A DNA stretch of 10,036 nucleotides, taken from Bacteroidia bacterium. GTDB lineage: Bacteria > Bacteroidota > Bacteroidia > Chitinophagales > Saprospiraceae. The stretch lies in contig JAUILM010000146.1 in the NCBI GenBank assembly GCA_030432855.1, positions 1 through 10,036 on the forward strand, written 5' to 3'. The position numbers were made by a program, and so were the translations under genes. The notes under the pieces were generated by a model. That model made no database searches. It was not told the DNA's origin and worked only from the letters and a program-made list of their open reading frames with translations. Below, one piece after another: positions 6,160 through 10,036 of the stretch (positions are counted from its first letter, which is position 1; the number at the start of each line of letters is the position of its first letter).

Positions 6160-8796
6160 ATGGAACTGAGCAGCCGGTACGTTGCAGGTGAAATTGAAGA
6201 CAAGTGGTATACGCATTGGAAGGAAAGTGGATATTTTAAATCGACACCCGATGACAGAGAACCTTACTCTATCGTCATTCCTCCTCCTAACGTCACGGGT
6301 ATACTGCATATGGGCCATATGCTGAATAATACGGTACAGGATGTGCTGGCACGTAAAGCCCGGATGGATGGGAAGAATGTATGCTGGGTGCCGGGTACGG
6401 ATCATGCTTCCATCGCCACTGAGGCAAAAGTGGTGCGATGGCTCCGGGAAGAAAAAGGACTGACCAAATCAGCGATTGGCAGAGAAAAGTATATGGAGTA
6501 TGCCTGGGAATGGACCCATAAATACGGGGGTATCATTCTTAAGCAATTACAGAGACTGGGAGCATCTTGTGACTGGGACCGTACCTCCTTCACCATGGAT
6601 GAAGTACGTTCAAAACAAGTCTACAGAGCATTTGTCGATCTGTATAATCGTGGCAAACTCTATCGCGACTGGCGTATGGTCCATTGGGATCCCAGGGCCA
6701 GGACGGTTCTCAGTAATGAGGAAGTGTTGTACAAAGAGGAAAATACCTTTCTGTACCATGTGAAATATCATCTGGTTGATGATCCTTCTCAATCTATCAC
6801 GATCGCTACTACCCGTCCGGAGACGATTCTGGGCGATACGGCCATTGCGGTACATCCTGAGGATGCTCGGTATAAAGATCTTGTGGGTAAGTTGGTGAAG
6901 GTCCCATTGATCGGCCGGGAGATCCCCATTATAGCTGATGATTATGTGGATCGAGAGTTTGGTTCCGGAGCATTGAAAATTACACCGGCGCATGATGCCA
7001 ATGACTATGAGATTGGTAAACGTCATGATCTGGAAGTCGTAGATGTGATCACAGATGATGGTCACATGAGTGAAGCCGCTGAGCACTTTGTTGGGGAAGA
7101 GATCATGACCGCTCGTAAGCACATGATTGAATATCTGGAGTCTAGCGAACAGTTGGTCCGGAAAGAACCTCTCGTGCACAGTGTGGGTCGATCGGAGCGG
7201 ACAGATGCAGTGGTGGAGCCCCGCCTCTCATTGCAGTGGTATGTCAAAATGGATACACTTGCCAAACCGGCATTGGAAAGTGTAATGAGTGACGAAATCG
7301 AATTTTTCCCTAAAAACCAGAAAAATACCTACCGTCACTGGATGACTAATATCCGCGACTGGTGCATCTCACGGCAGTTGTGGTGGGGACATCGTATACC
7401 GGCATATTATTACGAAGATGAAGTCTTTGTAGCCGAGACTCCCGAAGAGGCACTGGCAGCAGCTCGCAAAAAAACGGGCATTGCGACTCTAACCATGGCA
7501 GATCTAAGGCAGGACGAAGATGTGCTGGATACCTGGTTTAGCTCCTGGCTCTGGCCTTTTAGCGTATTTGATGGCATGGATGAAGGGGGTGAGATTGATT
7601 ATTACTATCCCACTTCTGTCCTGGTGACTGCCTGGGATATTATTTTCCTCTGGGTAGCCCGTATGGCAATGGCCGGTTTCGAGTGGAAGGGGGAGAAGCC
7701 CTTCAAGCATGTGTATTTCACTGGGATGGTGCGCGATCCATTAGGTCGGAAAATGAGCAAATCACTGGGTAATTCACCTGATGCACTCGAGCTACTTGAC
7801 AACTATGGAGCGGATGGTGTACGATTCGGTATTTTATCCAGCTCACCAGCAGGTGGTGATCTACTTTTTGATGAAAAATTGTGTGAGCAAGGTCGAAACT
7901 TCTGTAACAAGATTTGGAATGCACTCCGACTGGTAAAAGGATGGGAGACAAGCGACCAGCCATCATCTGACGCGGATAAGATTGCATTTGCCTGGATCGA
8001 GGAAAAGCTCCAAACGGTGATTGAAGGTATTGAAAGCGACTTTCAGGAATATCGCTTATCAGAATCACTCACAAAATTATACTCCTTTATTTGGACAGAT
8101 TTCTGCAGCTGGTACCTTGAGATGGTAAAGCCTGCCCACGGAGATACAATGTCTGTAGAGACTTATAATAATACTACGGCACTCTTCAGTAAACTGATGC
8201 AGTTGCTACATCCCTTTATGCCTTTTGTGACGGAGGAGGTATGGCACCAACTCAGTGAGAAAGACGGCGATTGCATGATGTCTTCCTATCCAAAGAAAGC
8301 ATCCCTGGGGTCCAATGTCCTTGAGGATGTAGAGTATCTGAAGGAAATCATTGCTAAGGTGCGAGATGTACGTAATAAGAATGGACTCAAGGTCCGGGAA
8401 TTACTACCACTTAAAATGCTGAAGTCAGCTCGCACCCAATCACTATTATCCCAAAAAGGCTGGTCTGACTTGCTACAATCTACTGCATTCCTGGAAGGGA
8501 TACAACCCATAAAAGAGGCATCAAAGGATGTTAGCGATGTGGCTTTCGTGGTAGGTACTGACAAATTCTATATCACCATCTCCAAGGAGGTCGATGTGGA
8601 GGAGGAACTAAAGACCGTTGAGGCCGATCTGGAGTATCAGCGCGGCTTTGTCAAGTCGATCGAAAAGAAGCTAAGTAACGAGCGATTCGTCAACAATGCA
8701 CCGGAAGCCGTGGTGGACAAGGAACGCAAAAAGCTGGCTGATGGTCAGAAGCGGATTGCTATGCTGGAAGAAACACTGGTCCGGTTGAAGGGGTAG
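6160..8796 (+). CDS. valS: Valyl-tRNA synthetase
   Basis: This 878-residue class I aminoacyl-tRNA synthetase charges tRNA-Val with valine in the cytoplasm. The HIGH-type motif is PPPNVTGILHMGH (41-53), followed by the ValRS-typical GTDHASIATE (79-88). The CP1 editing domain, which hydrolyses Thr-tRNA-Val, includes TTRPETILGDTAIAVHPEDA. The catalytic domain resumes at EDVLDTWFSSWLWPFS and carries the ATP-binding KMSKS loop at 531-535 (GRKMSKSLGN). The anticodon-binding helical domain follows, then a C-terminal coiled-coil arm (about 806-878, rich in Glu/Lys, with VNNAPEAVVDKERKKL). The length is normal and all core motifs are intact, so it should be functional. The ATG at 6160 gives the expected N-terminus (LSSRYVAGEIEDKWYTHW). 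It appears to be transcribed alone from a -7 box at 6126-6133. Confidence 0.98.
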   Translation: MELSSRYVAGEIEDKWYTHWKESGYFKSTPDDREPYSIVIPPPNVTGILHMGHMLNNTVQDVLARKARMDGKNVCWVPGTDHASIATEAKVVRWLREEKGLTKSAIGREKYMEYAWEWTHKYGGIILKQLQRLGASCDWDRTSFTMDEVRSKQVYRAFVDLYNRGKLYRDWRMVHWDPRARTVLSNEEVLYKEENTFLYHVKYHLVDDPSQSITIATTRPETILGDTAIAVHPEDARYKDLVGKLVKVPLIGREIPIIADDYVDREFGSGALKITPAHDANDYEIGKRHDLEVVDVITDDGHMSEAAEHFVGEEIMTARKHMIEYLESSEQLVRKEPLVHSVGRSERTDAVVEPRLSLQWYVKMDTLAKPALESVMSDEIEFFPKNQKNTYRHWMTNIRDWCISRQLWWGHRIPAYYYEDEVFVAETPEEALAAARKKTGIATLTMADLRQDEDVLDTWFSSWLWPFSVFDGMDEGGEIDYYYPTSVLVTAWDIIFLWVARMAMAGFEWKGEKPFKHVYFTGMVRDPLGRKMSKSLGNSPDALELLDNYGADGVRFGILSSSPAGGDLLFDEKLCEQGRNFCNKIWNALRLVKGWETSDQPSSDADKIAFAWIEEKLQTVIEGIESDFQEYRLSESLTKLYSFIWTDFCSWYLEMVKPAHGDTMSVETYNNTTALFSKLMQLLHPFMPFVTEEVWHQLSEKDGDCMMSSYPKKASLGSNVLEDVEYLKEIIAKVRDVRNKNGLKVRELLPLKMLKSARTQSLLSQKGWSDLLQSTAFLEGIQPIKEASKDVSDVAFVVGTDKFYITISKEVDVEEELKTVEADLEYQRGFVKSIEKKLSNERFVNNAPEAVVDKERKKLADGQKRIAMLEETLVRLKG

Positions 8797-8913
8797 AGCT
8801 AAGGCCATCGAATAGACCGGAAGGTTATAATGACCGATAAAACATGAGTAATCATCTCTTGCTGTGAATCATAATCATGATGATATTGTTTTGTTAATAT
8901 AAAATCAATCAAA

Positions 8914-9156
8914 ATGGAGTTCACAGCACGTATAGAAAAATCAGCAGATGGTTGGTATGTGGGTCAGGTGGAAGAGGTACCCGCCGCTATATCTCAAGGC
9001 AAGACCATAGATGAATTGAAAGCTAATTTGATTGATGCACTTCAGTTGATTTTTCAAGTCAATCGTGAGTTTAGTGTATGGGTACAGGGATTTGAGCTCT
9101 GTTGTTGCTTTTTATTTAACATACTATTAGATAAGCTAAAAGGAGGGAGATTTTAA
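8914..9156 (+). CDS. HicB-like antitoxin-family protein with atypical tail, no HicA
   Basis: This is an 80-residue protein. Residues 1-52 are a typical short HicB/COG1598-type domain: FTARIEKSADGWYVGQVEEVPAAISQGKT, then the helix TIDELKANLIDALQLIFQVNRE. Such proteins form the antitoxin half of HicA/HicB modules, or stand alone. From residue 53 the sequence changes to a hydrophobic, Cys-rich tail (FSVWVQGFELCCCFLFNI) that I do not recognise, in contrast to the polar ends usual in short HicB proteins. No HicA (a small double-stranded-RNA-binding-fold toxin with a catalytic His) is found before or after it. It may be a decayed antitoxin whose 3' end and partner were lost by deletion, or an orphan. 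An ATCATGAT palindrome lies at 8874-8881 upstream. No Shine-Dalgarno sequence is visible. Confidence 0.65.
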   Translation: MEFTARIEKSADGWYVGQVEEVPAAISQGKTIDELKANLIDALQLIFQVNREFSVWVQGFELCCCFLFNILLDKLKGGRF

Positions 9157-9188
9157 GTCTCAGGGAGCTAGTTAGTCGAGATCATTAA

Positions 9189-9220
9189 TTTGAAGAGGAA
9201 CTAAATAAAGCGTACAATTG
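9189..9220 (+). promoter_or_regulatory. Candidate promoter of the BrnT/BrnA operon
   Basis: TTTG at 9189-9192 is followed after 20 bases by TACAATTG at 9213-9220, seven of eight positions compatible with TAnnTTTG (one mismatch). Spacing fits the Bacteroidetes consensus. Transcription would start only about 15 bases before the toxin ATG at 9241, giving a very short leader. Confidence 0.45.
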
Positions 9221-9223
9221 TAC
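9212..9223. promoter_or_regulatory. Perfect 12-bp palindrome, candidate autoregulatory operator
   Basis: GTACAATTGTAC is perfectly self-complementary. It covers the candidate -7 box of the toxin-antitoxin operon and ends 17 bases before the toxin start. The antitoxin is a ribbon-helix-helix protein, a class that binds such short symmetric sites, and BrnTA-type modules are known to repress themselves. Binding here is inferred. Confidence 0.45.
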
Positions 9224-9240
9224 ATACTACAAGAATTTGC

Positions 9241-9537
9241 ATGAAGGTTGCAGGTTTTGATTGGGATGAGGGAAATCTAGAAAAGTGTCAAAAACATGGA
9301 GTATCAATCGAAGAAATAGAGGCAGTTTTTTCTGGTATGCCTTCTGTTTTATTGAATCAAAACCATGATAGTGACGAGGTACGATATCATGCTGTGGGTC
9401 AAGGTCTCACGGGTAGATATATTTTTGTGGTGTTCACAGAAAGAAAACTAGATAAAGTAATGTTAATTAGACCAATAAGTGCTCGATTCATGCACAGAAA
9501 GGAGATCTCAAATTATGTCAGACAAAAAAAAGCTTAA
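9241..9537 (+). CDS. BrnT-family type II toxin (DUF497)
   Basis: This 98-residue protein has the BrnT/DUF497 layout: FDWDEGNLEKCQKHGVSIEE at 6-25 (family pattern FxWDxxKxxxNxxKHGVxFEE), a middle strand with EVRYHAVGQG (46-55, Arg48), strands RYIFVVFTER (59-68), and the C-terminal signature LIRPISARFMHRKE (75-88). BrnT toxins have a RelE-like ribonuclease fold and block growth by cutting RNA; the ISAR and downstream basic residues are part of the usual conserved set. The toxin gene comes first and overlaps the antitoxin gene by 23 bp, the usual BrnT-then-BrnA order. No strong Shine-Dalgarno sequence precedes its ATG, whereas the antitoxin has a strong one, which would favour antitoxin excess. 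The family call is confident; toxicity is inferred. Confidence 0.88.
   Translation: MKVAGFDWDEGNLEKCQKHGVSIEEIEAVFSGMPSVLLNQNHDSDEVRYHAVGQGLTGRYIFVVFTERKLDKVMLIRPISARFMHRKEISNYVRQKKA
9498..9504 (+). promoter_or_regulatory. Strong ribosome binding site of the antitoxin gene
   Basis: AAAGGAG lies inside the toxin coding sequence, ten bases before the ATG at 9515. It decides the antitoxin start: the frame is open further up to a GTG at 9479, but that start would ignore this site and add 12 residues of no family likeness. Confidence 0.7.
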
Positions 9538-9793
9538 GGAATTCCCCGTATTAGAATCTGACCAACAGGCAGAAGATTTTGTAGCTAGTGCGAATTTAGA
9601 AGAGTATGATTTCAGTGCTTTTAAGTCTGTAAAATTTGAATTTCAAAAGGATGAGAGAGTTCAAATGAGAATGCCCAAAATGCTTCTGGATAGGATCAAG
9701 GCTGTCGCAAAAGAAAAGGGAATCCCCTATACACGGTTGATGCGTGAGATCTTGGAATCTCACGTTGGTGATTTTAAATCTGAGATAAGTTGA
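9515..9793 (+). CDS. BrnA/CopG-type ribbon-helix-helix antitoxin
   Basis: This 92-residue protein is the antitoxin paired with the preceding BrnT-like toxin. Residues 1-46 are acidic and probably flexible (FPVLESDQQAEDFVASANLEEYDFS), resembling the toxin-wrapping part of COG5304/CopG antitoxins (pattern ExFWxxHDxxDY). Residues about 48-83 form the ribbon-helix-helix: strand RVQMRMPKMLLDRIKAVAKE, then GIPYTRLMREILESHV. RVQMRMP would be the DNA-contacting strand and GIPYTRLMREIL the second helix. The start is set by the ribosome binding site at 9498-9504. The protein likely neutralises the toxin and represses the operon, perhaps at the palindrome 9212-9223. A strong hairpin terminator follows the stop codon by 17 bases. 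Whether it belongs to the BrnA or CopG_antitoxin profile cannot be decided by eye. Confidence 0.85.
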   Translation: MSDKKKLKEFPVLESDQQAEDFVASANLEEYDFSAFKSVKFEFQKDERVQMRMPKMLLDRIKAVAKEKGIPYTRLMREILESHVGDFKSEIS

Positions 9794-9810
9794 ATGAAGA
9801 ACTTTGAATT

Positions 9811-9834
9811 AGGCTGTTCGAGCCTTCTTCTTTT
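9811..9834 (+). terminator. Intrinsic terminator of the toxin-antitoxin operon
   Basis: AGGCT (9811-9815), loop GTTCG, and AGCCT (9821-9825) form a perfect five-pair stem followed by a T-rich run (TCTTCTTTTG, 9825-9834). It lies 17 bases after the antitoxin stop codon, which marks the operon as ending here. Confidence 0.65.
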
Positions 9835-9884
9835 GACAATGCGGGCTGATACCTAGTTTAGCAGCTACGTGATAACAGCGACTC

Positions 9885-9961
9885 AACACTAAGCTCCGGT
9901 CTGGGTAGCAGGAAAGCAAAACCTCGACGTACCCATTGTGATGAATAGCTTTCTTAGTGTT
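9885..9961. repeat. Nested inverted repeat in the gene-free tail
   Basis: AACACTAAG (9885-9893) is the exact reverse complement of CTTAGTGTT (9953-9961). Nested inside are GGGTA (9903-9907) with TACCC (9930-9934), and AGG (9910-9912) with CCT (9922-9924), so a three-tier stem with internal loops can form. CTTTTC follows the outer arm. It could be a small structured RNA, part of a mobile-element end, or chance. There is no known family match that I recognise. Confidence 0.35.
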
Positions 9962-10036
9962 CTTTTCACCCGTAACGATTAAGTGCCCTGAGTGAGCTCA
10001 GTGGTAAAACAAACTTCAATATACCCGTGCACAAAA

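Larger units (their letters stand above)
9794..10036. other. Gene-free right end of the window
   Basis: Apart from the terminator and the nested inverted repeat, I see no supported gene in these 243 bases. A minus-strand frame of about 61 codons (stop at 9809-9811) lacks a plausible ATG start and any family likeness. The final bases include a tRNA D-arm-like string that does not fold as a tRNA before the window ends. Confidence 0.5.

Noticed and set aside
6610..7179. Long antisense open frame within valS (189 codons)
   Set aside because: It lies wholly opposite a highly conserved synthetase frame and has no domain character; it is a codon-bias shadow.
9879..9966. Integron attC site around the terminal inverted repeat
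   Set aside because: ACTCAAC fits the RYYYAAC core, but the opposite side reads GTTCTTT instead of GTTRRRY, so the paired core sites are missing.
9809..9994. Minus-strand open frame of about 61 codons
   Set aside because: No ATG start, it overlaps the terminator of the opposite operon, and the peptide shows no recognised family.
9984..10036. tRNA D-arm-like GAGCTCAGTGGTA near the right end
   Set aside because: The D-stem would have two mismatches and the following bases form no anticodon stem before the window ends.

Overview
The window looks like chromosomal DNA of a member of Bacteroidota, probably of the Cytophagales type, though the order is a guess. The grounds are: a long Bacteroidetes-type LptD barrel, several short lipoproteins ending their signal peptide in a Ser-Cys lipobox, an ECF sigma factor paired with a small one-helix anti-sigma protein, sparse Shine-Dalgarno sequences, and a match to the Bacteroidetes -7 box (TAnnTTTG) in front of valS.

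Layout. Positions 2-1852 (+) hold the 3' part of an outer-membrane LPS-assembly gene (lptD), cut by the window edge. It converges on a minus-strand cluster of three envelope genes transcribed from about 4020 down to 1865: an OmpA-family lipoprotein with a long coiled coil, a DUF6438 lipoprotein whose C-terminus resembles a subtilase propeptide, and an exported YciI-like protein that overlaps the preceding gene by 4 bp. Divergent from the OmpA gene, 4294-4911 (+) encodes a lipoprotein that I read as a degenerate family I inorganic pyrophosphatase lacking most catalytic residues. A minus-strand ECF sigma/anti-sigma pair follows (6016-5066), and then, divergently, a complete valyl-tRNA synthetase (6160-8796, +).

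Behind valS the sequence becomes AT-richer and accessory in character. A short HicB-like antitoxin with an atypical tail and no HicA partner (8914-9156) is followed by a complete BrnT/BrnA-type toxin-antitoxin operon (9241-9793). That operon has a perfect 12-bp palindrome lying on its likely promoter and a good intrinsic terminator after it. The last 200 bases contain no convincing gene but do carry a nested inverted repeat.

Functionally, the left two thirds concern the cell envelope and its regulation (LPS export, peptidoglycan anchoring, lipoproteins, an ECF switch) plus one housekeeping tRNA synthetase. The right end is a small toxin-antitoxin cluster. The points most worth a second look are the predicted pseudo-pyrophosphatase lipoprotein, the DUF6438 to propeptide-like fusion, and the operator/promoter arrangement of the BrnT/BrnA operon. 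I see no CRISPR array, insertion sequence, rRNA or convincing tRNA.
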